64,000 bases of DNA from Cellvibrionales bacterium. Lineage in GTDB: Bacteria; Pseudomonadota; Gammaproteobacteria; Pseudomonadales; UBA7239. The stretch covers positions 1,612,001 to 1,676,000 of the forward strand of contig JADJPU010000001.1 of assembly GCA_016713115.1 (NCBI GenBank), in the 5' to 3' direction. The notes under the pieces were generated by a model that searched no databases, was not told the DNA's origin, and was given only the letters and a program-made list of their open reading frames with translations. Of the stretch, positions 8,467 through 15,867 are shown one piece after another (the first letter of the stretch is position 1; every line of letters starts with the position of its first letter). The translations under genes and the position numbers were made by a program.

Positions 8467-9155
8467 CAGAGAGCGCTCTCTTCTAGGTGACGAATGTCGC
8501 GACCTTCCACCACAAATACGACTTGTTCAACAATATTTTTTGCGTGATCACCAATGCGTTCAATCGCACGAGCAATGGCGATAATTTCAATGGCAACGGT
8601 GATGGTGCGCGGATCTTCCATCATGTGTGTAATCAATTGACGAAGAATGGATTTAAATTCTGCGTCCACTTCGTTATCAGCGCGAATGACGACTTGTGCT
8701 TGTGTGGCATCCAAGCGCGCAAAAGCATCCAGAGCCTGCCGCACCAAATTGAGCGCCGCTTCCGCTAGGTGGTGAATGCCCACGCTGTGCTGTACGGGGA
8801 TTTGTCCTGCATCGTGGATGCGACGCGTACCTTTGGCAATTTTTTTTGCTTCATCGCCCATGCGTTCGAGGTCGGTGACAATCTTGATAATGCCAAGCAC
8901 CAAGCGCAGATCAGAAGCCGTAGGCTGGCGCTTGGCGATGATATGTGCGCAGTTATCGTCGATATTTTTTTCTAAGCTGTTAATTTTTTGGTCGGCTGCA
9001 ACAATATCCGCCAACTGTGAAGACTGGCTGGAAATATAGGCATCCATTGCGGCAGACACCTGTGTTTCTACTAGGCCACCCATTTGTAAAACCTGTGTGC
9101 GTAACTGCGCCAATTCTTCGTTGTATTGGCTGGATAAATGCTGATTGTCGTTCAT
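8466..9155 (-). CDS. phoU: phosphate signalling accessory protein
   Basis: Cytoplasmic all-helical protein of 229 residues with two PhoU repeats. Each has the metal-cluster motif: DLERMGDEAKKIAKG in the first and AIERIGDHAKNIVEQ in the second. By family it links the Pst transporter to PhoR, keeping the kinase off when phosphate is plentiful. It lies between pstB (12 bp gap) and phoB (1-base overlap) on the minus strand, so it is almost certainly co-transcribed with both. The N-terminal DNQHLSSQYNEELAQLRTQV is typical of PhoU. Confidence 0.97.
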   Translation of the reverse strand: MNDNQHLSSQYNEELAQLRTQVLQMGGLVETQVSAAMDAYISSQSSQLADIVAADQKINSLEKNIDDNCAHIIAKRQPTASDLRLVLGIIKIVTDLERMGDEAKKIAKGTRRIHDAGQIPVQHSVGIHHLAEAALNLVRQALDAFARLDATQAQVVIRADNEVDAEFKSILRQLITHMMEDPRTITVAIEIIAIARAIERIGDHAKNIVEQVVFVVEGRDIRHLEESAL

Positions 9156-9167
9156 CGTATTCTCCCC

Positions 9168-9941
9168 TTAACCCATGCGGCCAGTGATGTAGTCTTCGGT
9201 GCGCTTGTCTTTTGGTTTGATAAAAATGCTATCGGTTTCCCCGAATTCAATCATTTCGCCGAGATACATATACGCCGTGTAGTCAGAGACGCGCGCCGCT
9301 TGCTGCATATTGTGGGTGACGATAAGAATGGTGACATGCTCTTTCAGTTCGTGCATCAATTCTTCAATGGCGCCGGTGGCAATGGGATCCAGCGCTGAGG
9401 TGGGTTCGTCGAACAACAGCAGTTCAGGATCCGTGGCCAACGCTCTGGCAATGCAGAGGCGCTGTTGCTGGCCGCCGGAGAGATTAAATGCAGAATCGTG
9501 CAGACGATCTTTTACCTCATTCCACAGGGCGCTGTTTTTTAGCGCGACTTCAATTTTATCTTCCAGTACGCGCTTGTTTTTTTCGCCTCGTACGCGCAAA
9601 CCATAGGCCACATTTTCATAAATGGATTTTGGAAAGGGGTTGGGTTTTTGGAACACCATGCCTATGCGCATGCGTACTTCGATAGGGTCTATTTCGGCTG
9701 ACAGCAAGTTGACATTGTCTGGGTGAAAAATAATTTCGCCTTCGTAGCGGTTGCCAGGATATAGATCGTGCATGCGGTTAAAGCTGCGCAGATAGGTGGA
9801 TTTTCCGCAGCCGGAAGGGCCGATCAGTGCCGTCACTTTTTTGTTGTGTATCGGCATGTTGATGTTGTTTAACGCCTGTGTGCTGCCGTAGAAAAAATTG
9901 AAGTTTTTTACTTCAGCTTTTAATGGTTTGCTTGTGTTCAT
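9168..9941 (-). CDS. pstB: phosphate ABC transporter ATP-binding protein
   Basis: ATPase of the high-affinity phosphate importer, working at the inner face of the membrane with PstA and PstC. In 257 residues it shows Walker A (GPSGCGKST), the Q loop, the signature LSGGQQQRLCIARAL, Walker B (LLLFDEPTSALDP) and the switch His in VTHNMQQAARVSD. The FQKPNPFPKSIYENVAYG segment is diagnostic for PstB. It is the fourth gene of pstS-pstC-pstA-pstB, 49 bp after pstA and 12 bp before phoU. Confidence 0.98.
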   Translation of the reverse strand: MNTSKPLKAEVKNFNFFYGSTQALNNINMPIHNKKVTALIGPSGCGKSTYLRSFNRMHDLYPGNRYEGEIIFHPDNVNLLSAEIDPIEVRMRIGMVFQKPNPFPKSIYENVAYGLRVRGEKNKRVLEDKIEVALKNSALWNEVKDRLHDSAFNLSGGQQQRLCIARALATDPELLLFDEPTSALDPIATGAIEELMHELKEHVTILIVTHNMQQAARVSDYTAYMYLGEMIEFGETDSIFIKPKDKRTEDYITGRMG

Positions 9942-9990
9942 AGGAATAAATTCTCGTTCATATTAAATAATTTTCTTTAATTTACTGGGT

Positions 9991-10950
9991 TTAATTTTGC
10001 CAGCGAATGTTTTTGCGCAGCTTGTAACGCAGCCAAATCGCAATGCAGTTCATGGTCAATACCATAGCCATCAAAATAAAGCTGGCGGCAGCGGCATTTG
10101 CTTCAAAGGCTGGGTCTGGGCGCGAGGTCCAGTTAAAAATTTGAATAGGCAGTACGGTGAATGGGGACATCAACCAATCAAACGGTGCCGCTGTAACACC
10201 CGCACTGATTTCAGTGAAAGGCATGGGAGGCAGAAAGGCGATAAAGGTGAGGGCGCCGATAGTGATAATGGGGGCTGTTTCACCAATCGCACGCGCCAAA
10301 CCAATAATGATGCCGGTCAAAATACCAGGCATTGCGTAGGGGATGATGTGATAGCGGCAGGTTTGCCAGCGTGTTGCACCGGCGGCCATGGAACCTTCGC
10401 GGATCGCGGTGGGAATGGCGCGTATCGCCTCGCGTGTTGAAACGATAATGATGGGCAGAATCAGCAGTGCGAGCGTTAAGCCTGCGGTGAGTATGCTCTG
10501 GCCAAAACCCAGTGCGTAGACAAAAATACCCAGCGCTAACAAACCGTAAACAATAGATGGCACTGCCGCCAGATTGGTGATGTTGATCTCAATTAAATCG
10601 GTAACCCAGTTTCGTTTGGCGTATTCCTCTAAGTAAACCCCTGCGCAAATTCCCAATGGAATCGCGGCGAATGCAGTAACTGCCATGACAAGCAGCGAGC
10701 CTACCCACGCCGACAAAATGCCAGCTTGTAAGGCGCGACGCGAAGCAAAATTCATGAAAAAGTCGAGACTCAATCGATCCCAGCCGCGCATGACCATGTC
10801 TGAAATCAGCAGGAAAATTACAGCGAGTCCGGCAGTTAAAAATAGCATGCCGATAATTTGAAAAATACGATCCTTCAATTTTCCTTTGGCAATGAGTTTG
10901 CGCAGATGCGCTGTAGTGAGCGTGTTTGGGTTCGTGTTGTCGCTTGTCAT
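9991..10950 (-). CDS. pstA: phosphate ABC transporter permease
   Basis: Integral inner-membrane subunit of 319 residues with six predicted helices and the binding-protein-dependent permease motif REAIRAIPTAIREGSMAAGA, which contacts PstB. ARAIGETAPIITIGA is characteristic of PstA. The N terminus carries about 30 polar residues before the first helix. The start ATG at 10950 lies one base beyond the pstC stop, giving tight coupling. Confidence 0.96.
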   Translation of the reverse strand: MTSDNTNPNTLTTAHLRKLIAKGKLKDRIFQIIGMLFLTAGLAVIFLLISDMVMRGWDRLSLDFFMNFASRRALQAGILSAWVGSLLVMAVTAFAAIPLGICAGVYLEEYAKRNWVTDLIEINITNLAAVPSIVYGLLALGIFVYALGFGQSILTAGLTLALLILPIIIVSTREAIRAIPTAIREGSMAAGATRWQTCRYHIIPYAMPGILTGIIIGLARAIGETAPIITIGALTFIAFLPPMPFTEISAGVTAAPFDWLMSPFTVLPIQIFNWTSRPDPAFEANAAAASFILMAMVLTMNCIAIWLRYKLRKNIRWQN

Positions 10951-10951
10951 A

Positions 10952-11869
10952 TTAGTAAGCCTCGCGGAATTTGCGGCGCAGCCACAGGCCGAGAATGTTG
11001 AAACATAGTGTGATCAAAATCAGTGTGAGGCCGGCGGCAAAAATAGTTTGGTAGCCGATAGAACCGTGCGGCAAATCCCCCAGTGCTACTTGCACGATAA
11101 AAGAGGTGATGGTTGCGGCGGGCTCTGCAGGGTTCCAAGTGAGGTTCGGTTGCATGCCTGCTGCTACCGCGAGGATCATGGTTTCACCCACTGCGCGTGA
11201 AATCGCAAGAATGTACGAAGCTGCCAAACCAGAAACCGCAGCGGGCACGACAATATGGATCGCGGTGTGCAATTTGCCGCTACCGATGGCATAAGAGCCT
11301 TCGCGCAAGGACATGGGCACAGCGCGCATGGCATCCTCAGAGAGCGAAGTAATGTACGGAATAATCATGATACCCATCACGATGCCAGCGGAGAGCAGCG
11401 AAAAGCCTGGCAGTGTTGGAAAGAACTTTTGCAGCAATGGAGTGACCATTAACAAAGCAAAATAGCCAAAGATGATGGTGGGAATGCCGCCCAGCAATTC
11501 CAGCGTAGGTTTGGCAATTTCTCGCACACGCGTTCCGGCAAATTCTGAGAGATAAATGGCAATGGTCGTGCCGACAGGGATGGCGATGGAAAGCGCGACA
11601 AATGCGGAAACTACCGTGCCAGAAATAAGCACCATGATGCCGAAGTGCGCGTCGTCGAATAACGGAGTCCATTGCGTATCGGTCAAAAAGTCCCACAAGC
11701 TGACATGTTGAAAGAAACGGATGGATTCTGAGACCAAGACATAAACAATAGCGATGGTCGTCAATACAGAAATCGCAGCAGTAATGAAAAGAAGCGCCTC
11801 AATGAGGCGCTCACCGAAATGGCGTCTAGCATTGTGTGCTAGACGGTTGGTTTTAGGGTTTGGCTTCAC
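10952..11869 (-). CDS. pstC: phosphate ABC transporter permease
   Basis: Second integral subunit of the phosphate importer, 305 residues. It has the permease loop EDAMRAVPMSLREGSYAIG and the ISRAVGETMILAVAAG segment shared with PstA. The pair forms the membrane channel for PstS-delivered phosphate. Its start overlaps the end of pstS by 17 bases, implying translational coupling. Confidence 0.96.
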   Translation of the reverse strand: MKPNPKTNRLAHNARRHFGERLIEALLFITAAISVLTTIAIVYVLVSESIRFFQHVSLWDFLTDTQWTPLFDDAHFGIMVLISGTVVSAFVALSIAIPVGTTIAIYLSEFAGTRVREIAKPTLELLGGIPTIIFGYFALLMVTPLLQKFFPTLPGFSLLSAGIVMGIMIIPYITSLSEDAMRAVPMSLREGSYAIGSGKLHTAIHIVVPAAVSGLAASYILAISRAVGETMILAVAAGMQPNLTWNPAEPAATITSFIVQVALGDLPHGSIGYQTIFAAGLTLILITLCFNILGLWLRRKFREAY

Positions 11870-12854
11870 GCTTCATCAGCTCCTCAATGGTGATGCCTAC
11901 TTCATTTTTTCCGCCGAAGCGTGAACCGTATTTCTTATTGGCCACGCTTTCCATATTGCTGGTATAAGCAGAATCAGGCAGCGGCACATACTTCACTTCT
12001 TGCGTGAGTTGAGTGGCATTTTTCATATAAAAGTCGATAAATTCTTTGACTTCCGGTTTGTCCAATGAGGTCGCCTTGATGTAGATAAAAATGGGGCGCG
12101 ACAATGGTTGGTAGGTGCCATCCATCACGGTCGCATTGGAGGGTTCAACAACTGCATTGGTCTTGGGGTTGACGATGGCCAGTGCTTTGAGGCGTGATTT
12201 ATTTTCCGCATAGTAGGCATAGCCAAAATAGCCTAGGGCGTTGGGATCGCGTGATACACCTTGCACCAGTACATTGTCATCTTCAGAAGCGGTGTAATCG
12301 CCACGCGAAGATTTCGCTTTGCCTACTACTGCATCGGTGAAGTATTCGAAGGTGCCGGAGTCAGCGCCGGGGCCGTACAATTTAATCGGTGCATCAGGCC
12401 AGGCGGGGTTGATTTGGTTCCAGCGCATTACCTTGTCTTGCGCAGTGGGTTCCCACATGGCTTTGAGTTCGTCGACGGTCGTTATATTTTTGAAAAAAGT
12501 GTTGTTAGGGTTGACGACGATGGTTAGGGCATCAAATGCCACCGGCATCTCAATGTATTGTATGCCTGCGCTTTTACAGGCTTCTATTTCTTTTTCGCTG
12601 ATGGGGCGCGATGCGTTGGCAATGTCAATTTCGTCACGGCAGAATTTTTTAAAGCCGCCGCCGGTGCCAGAGATGCCGACTGTCACTTGAATGGCATTTT
12701 TCTTGCTGGTTTGAAATTCTTCTGCGACGGCTTCCGTGATGGGGTAAACCGTGGAAGAACCGTCAATTTTTATAATAGCGGCTTGGATAGATGGCGAGCC
12801 GATAAGCGCGCCGACAGTGAGTGCTGCAGCAATATAGAGCCGTGATTTTTGCAT
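11853..12854 (-). CDS. pstS: phosphate-binding periplasmic protein
   Basis: First gene of the Pho block: a secreted binding protein of 333 residues that captures phosphate for PstCAB. It has a signal peptide (YIAAALTVGALIGSPSIQA, cleaved near residue 25). Phosphate-binding segments IDGSSTVYPITEAVAE and SGTGGGFKKFCRDEIDIANAS are present, as is GADSGTFEYFTDAVVG. It is of the longer PstS/SphX-like subgroup. A Pho box starts 48 bp upstream of its ATG with a plausible -10 (TAATCT, complement of 12887-12892) nine bases downstream of it. Confidence 0.96.
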   Translation of the reverse strand: MQKSRLYIAAALTVGALIGSPSIQAAIIKIDGSSTVYPITEAVAEEFQTSKKNAIQVTVGISGTGGGFKKFCRDEIDIANASRPISEKEIEACKSAGIQYIEMPVAFDALTIVVNPNNTFFKNITTVDELKAMWEPTAQDKVMRWNQINPAWPDAPIKLYGPGADSGTFEYFTDAVVGKAKSSRGDYTASEDDNVLVQGVSRDPNALGYFGYAYYAENKSRLKALAIVNPKTNAVVEPSNATVMDGTYQPLSRPIFIYIKATSLDKPEVKEFIDFYMKNATQLTQEVKYVPLPDSAYTSNMESVANKKYGSRFGGKNEVGITIEELMKREAKP

Positions 12855-12901
12855 GGATATTTCCTGTGCGGGTTAATTCGATGCGCAGATTAGCCGCCCT
12901 T

Positions 12902-12920
12902 TGTTACAGCAATATGACAG
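12902..12920 (-). promoter_or_regulatory. Pho box upstream of pstS
   Basis: The minus strand reads CTGTCATATTGCTGTAACA: two CTGT(C/A)A 7-mers separated by a 4-base spacer, matching the PhoB consensus. It lies immediately in front of pstS. It also overlaps the -35 side of the region that must drive the divergent gene at 12997, so PhoB binding could affect both directions. Confidence 0.92.
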
Positions 12921-12996
12921 CGTCAACGACGATGCTGCTAGACTACCCCCCACTGCTGGGCAGCCCTTTTTTAGTTGCTAGAGATAAGGTAAAACC

Positions 12997-13488
12997 ATGA
13001 GTGAGCTTGATTACATTAAGAAAAAACGCAGTGATGTCGATGTGATTCCGGCTAAGATCGTGCCGTTTGTGCGCGCCATGATGAAGTTTTACACGCGGCT
13101 CAATGTGTGGGTGTTCAAAAAAAGTAATGGCCGTTGGATGAATAAGTTTCCGGGCGGCGCGCCGATTTGTTTGGTGGGCATGACCGGGCGTAAAAGTGGT
13201 CAGCGCCGCGAAGTGATGCTGATACATCTGCCACAGGGCGATAACAAACTGCTGGTGACCTCGCAGGGCGGTTTGGATGCAGACCCCGTGTGGTTCAAAA
13301 ATGTAATGGCAAATCCGCGAGTGGATATCACGGCCACCGGCGTGACAAAAAACTACGCCGTGCGCCAAGCGAGCAGTGAGGAAAAGCGCGCACTGTGGCC
13401 GCATTTATTGTCGCTGTATCCGGATTTTGATGAATACCAAGCGCGCACGGACCGCGATATCCCTGTGCTGATTTGTGAGCCTGTATGA
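12997..13488 (+). CDS. Ddn-type nitroreductase / deazaflavin-dependent oxidoreductase family protein
   Basis: A 163-residue protein of the split-barrel Ddn (DUF385) family. It has the conserved core GGAPICLVGMTGRKSGQRRE, LLVTSQGG and DPVWFKNVMANPRV. Mycobacterial members use cofactor F420; most gammaproteobacteria do not make F420, so this one may use another flavin or only bind lipid or quinone. It has a hydrophobic N-terminal helix (IVPFVRAMMKFYTRLNVWVF). It starts at ATG 12997 with an AAGG site 8 bases upstream and overlaps the next gene by four bases (ATGA). The exact substrate is unknown. Confidence 0.85.
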   Translation: MSELDYIKKKRSDVDVIPAKIVPFVRAMMKFYTRLNVWVFKKSNGRWMNKFPGGAPICLVGMTGRKSGQRREVMLIHLPQGDNKLLVTSQGGLDADPVWFKNVMANPRVDITATGVTKNYAVRQASSEEKRALWPHLLSLYPDFDEYQARTDRDIPVLICEPV

Positions 13489-13961
13489 CTGTACCTGCTG
13501 TATCGGTGCTAGATCGCGCCGCTGAAATTATCGCTGCCTTCGTGCCAGACAATGATCTGGTGGATTTGCTGACGCAACTGCAAGATCAGCTTGGCTTTAT
13601 TCCGCCGCAAACCGTTGCTTTGATTGCGGATGCCACCGGCATGGAGCGCCCAGCGATTTACAAAGCCATTGAATTGTCGCCATCTTTTTCTTTGATGCCG
13701 CCCGGTAAGCATTTGCTGTATGTGTGCAGCGCCGATAACTGCTGCTCGAAAGGCGGTTTGGAATTGGCGGCTACTGCTAAACGCGTATTGGCGACTGATT
13801 TTTATCAATGCGATGAAAAAAAATTAGTGCGCTTAGAGCCGTTTCGCTGTTTGGGCAACTGTGTCAATGGCCCCAATATCGCAGTGGATAAAGTGGTGCA
13901 GGGGCACATGACGCCGGAAAAATTGGAAGCCGTGTTGCGAGAGTTATTAGCAGAAAATTAA
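13485..13961 (+). CDS. NuoE/HoxE-like thioredoxin-fold [2Fe-2S] ferredoxin, stand-alone
   Basis: A 158-residue protein resembling the 24-kDa subunit of NADH dehydrogenase. An N-terminal helical bundle (LLTQLQDQLGFIPPQTVALIADATG) is followed by a thioredoxin fold. The four cluster ligands are visible as C-x4-C (CSADNC) and C-x3-C (CLGNC). No other nuo or hydrogenase gene is in the window, so it is a stand-alone electron carrier. Its start codon overlaps the stop of the Ddn-type gene (ATGA). This translational coupling suggests the two act together, perhaps as donor and reductase; that is inference. Confidence 0.85.
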   Translation: MTVPAVSVLDRAAEIIAAFVPDNDLVDLLTQLQDQLGFIPPQTVALIADATGMERPAIYKAIELSPSFSLMPPGKHLLYVCSADNCCSKGGLELAATAKRVLATDFYQCDEKKLVRLEPFRCLGNCVNGPNIAVDKVVQGHMTPEKLEAVLRELLAEN

Positions 13962-13973
13962 GTCTGCCCTCCA

Positions 13974-14287
13974 TTATTCTGTCGTCACGGGATACACCCC
14001 GCGCCAGCCTTCCACACCGCCATCCACGCTGTACACCGCAGAAAAACCCTGCTGGCTGAGAAAGTCAGCTGCGCCTTGGCTGCTGTGACCGTGGTAGCAA
14101 AATACCAGCAGCGGATTCTCGAAATCGGCGTGCAAAATAAAATCTTGCACATTGTTGTTGTTCAGTGAAAAAGCATGGGGCACATGCCCTGCGGCGAAGG
14201 CATTGGGGTCGCGAATATCAACAATAGTGACATTGCCTTGGTCGATCATGGCTTTGCAGTTGCGGCAGGAATACAGGTGAATGGCAT
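13974..14287 (-). CDS. glpE: GlpE-type rhodanese, frame broken near the N terminus
   Basis: Single-domain thiosulfate sulfurtransferase. The open part (from ATG 14249, 91 residues) holds IVDIRDPNAFAAGHVPHAF, the active-site loop CYHGHSSQGAADFL (catalytic Cys in LLVFCYHGHSS) and GFSAVYSVDGGVEGW, matching GlpE. It lacks the first strand and helix. These appear in another frame starting at ATG 14287, which has a good GAGGA site 6 bases upstream and reads MPFTCIPAATAK, as GlpE N termini do. Restoring one base (for example a fourth A in the AAA run, near 14252-14256) joins them as TAKAMIDQGNVTIVDIRD. So it is either an assembly indel or a fresh frameshift. It converges on the coupled redox pair. 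Confidence 0.8.
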
Positions 14288-14318
14288 AAAAATTCCTCAG
14301 GAAAATGGAGTGAATAAC

Positions 14319-15764
14319 TCAGGACGAACAACTGATTTCCAAGTGCTTGCCCCATTCAGGAGGGAAAGCGGCAAAAGATTCAAAAGTGGGATGTTCATCA
14401 AACGGTGTGAGCAATACCTGTAATAGATTTTGCATCATGCTGAAGTCATTTTGTTTGGCTAGATCTATCGCCTGTTTCGCCAAATAGTTGCGCAAAATGT
14501 ATTTTGGATTGCTGCGCTGCATGCGTTCGCGGCGCAGTGCATCGTCGCTGTTTTCCTGTTGCAGCCTGCTGCGGTATTGCGCTGCCCATTGATCGAAACT
14601 CTCACGATCAAGAAACAAATCACGGATGCTAGCGTTGTTTGTTTGCGTAGAAAAATCGCACAGACGGCGGAAGAAGATGGAGTAATCCACCGCGAATTGT
14701 TGCAGCAGAGCTAAGAGCTGGCCGATCAGCGCGCTGTCATCCGCTTGCGCGGTTTGTAAGCCCAGTTTAGCGCGCATCAATTGCAGGTAATGCTGTTCAA
14801 TGGTGGGTTGATAGCCCTGCAAAATCTCACGCAGCGTTTCAATGGGAATGAGGGGTGACAGCGCGTGCGCCAGCGCATTGCAATTCCACAGGCCGATATT
14901 GGGTTGCTGGTCGAACGCGTAGCGGCCGCTGTAATCGGAATGGTTGCAGATAAAGCGCGGGTTGTATTCGTCCAAAAAACCGAAAGGGCCGTAATCAAAA
15001 GTTTCGCCGAGTATCGACATATTGTCGGTGTTCATCACGCCATGTGCAAAACCCACCGCTTGCCAGTGCGCCATGAGTTTTGCGGTGCGTTGCACCACCG
15101 CAGTTAAAAAAGCGGCGTAAGGTTGTGCAGCTGTTTGGCATTCTGGGTAGTGGTTTTCAATCACGAAATCAGCGAGTTGTTGCAGTGCCTCGTGTTGCTG
15201 GGTGTAGAAAAAATATTCAAAGGAACCAAAGCGGATGTGTGAAGGCGATACGCGCAAAATCATCGCGCCCGTTTCCACGGTTTCGCGGTACACCGGCTCG
15301 TTGCTGTTGATGAGTGCCAAGCAGCGCGTGCTGGGAATGCCGAGGCCGTGCATGGCTTCGGAGCAGAGAAACTCGCGGATGCTGGAGCGCAACACGGCGC
15401 GTCCGTCGCCTTGGCGTGAGTACGGTGTGCCGCCTGCACCTTTGAGCTGGATTTCATAGCGTTGTCCGGCGTGCTCTATCTCGCCGAGCAGCATGGCGCG
15501 GCCATCGCCCAAGCGTGGGTTGTAGCTGCCAAATTGGTGGCCGGAATACACCATCGCCAAAGGTGACACAGCGGTGGATGCAGTGCCATTGCAGTGTTGC
15601 AGCGTGTCGTCGGCCAAAAGCTGTGCGCTGTTGATGCCAAGCAATGCGGCTGTGGAAGGTGAGTGTACAGCCCAGCGCGCGCCGCGCAGTGGCTGAATGC
15701 ACACCGGTGATGAAAAGGTGTCGCCCAAGTGGGCAAAGCGGGCAGTTTGTAGTGGCAGTGACAC
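14319..15764 (-). CDS. selO: protein adenylyltransferase SelO (YdiU family)
   Basis: Pseudokinase-fold enzyme that AMPylates proteins during oxidative stress, 481 residues. Family signatures are clear: GDGRAMLLGE, the KGAGGTPYSRQGDGRAVLRS nucleotide loop, IREFLCSEAMHGLGIPSTR, HGVMNTDNMSILGETFDYGP and FGFLDEYNP. It ends ISCSS, the conserved cysteine-containing tail whose position holds selenocysteine in some eukaryotic members; here it is an ordinary Cys codon. It starts at ATG 15764, divergent from the GT39-like gene 103 bp away. glpE lies just downstream on the same strand, a plausible redox-stress pairing. Confidence 0.95.
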   Translation of the reverse strand: MSLPLQTARFAHLGDTFSSPVCIQPLRGARWAVHSPSTAALLGINSAQLLADDTLQHCNGTASTAVSPLAMVYSGHQFGSYNPRLGDGRAMLLGEIEHAGQRYEIQLKGAGGTPYSRQGDGRAVLRSSIREFLCSEAMHGLGIPSTRCLALINSNEPVYRETVETGAMILRVSPSHIRFGSFEYFFYTQQHEALQQLADFVIENHYPECQTAAQPYAAFLTAVVQRTAKLMAHWQAVGFAHGVMNTDNMSILGETFDYGPFGFLDEYNPRFICNHSDYSGRYAFDQQPNIGLWNCNALAHALSPLIPIETLREILQGYQPTIEQHYLQLMRAKLGLQTAQADDSALIGQLLALLQQFAVDYSIFFRRLCDFSTQTNNASIRDLFLDRESFDQWAAQYRSRLQQENSDDALRRERMQRSNPKYILRNYLAKQAIDLAKQNDFSMMQNLLQVLLTPFDEHPTFESFAAFPPEWGKHLEISCSS

Positions 15765-15867
15765 AGCGACAATTCAACAAAGAGAAAAGCACATTGTAAA
15801 AGCTGGCGTTTATTCTGACGACGACACAAAATGTAGGGCTTATGCCCATTGAGATTGAAAAACAGCA

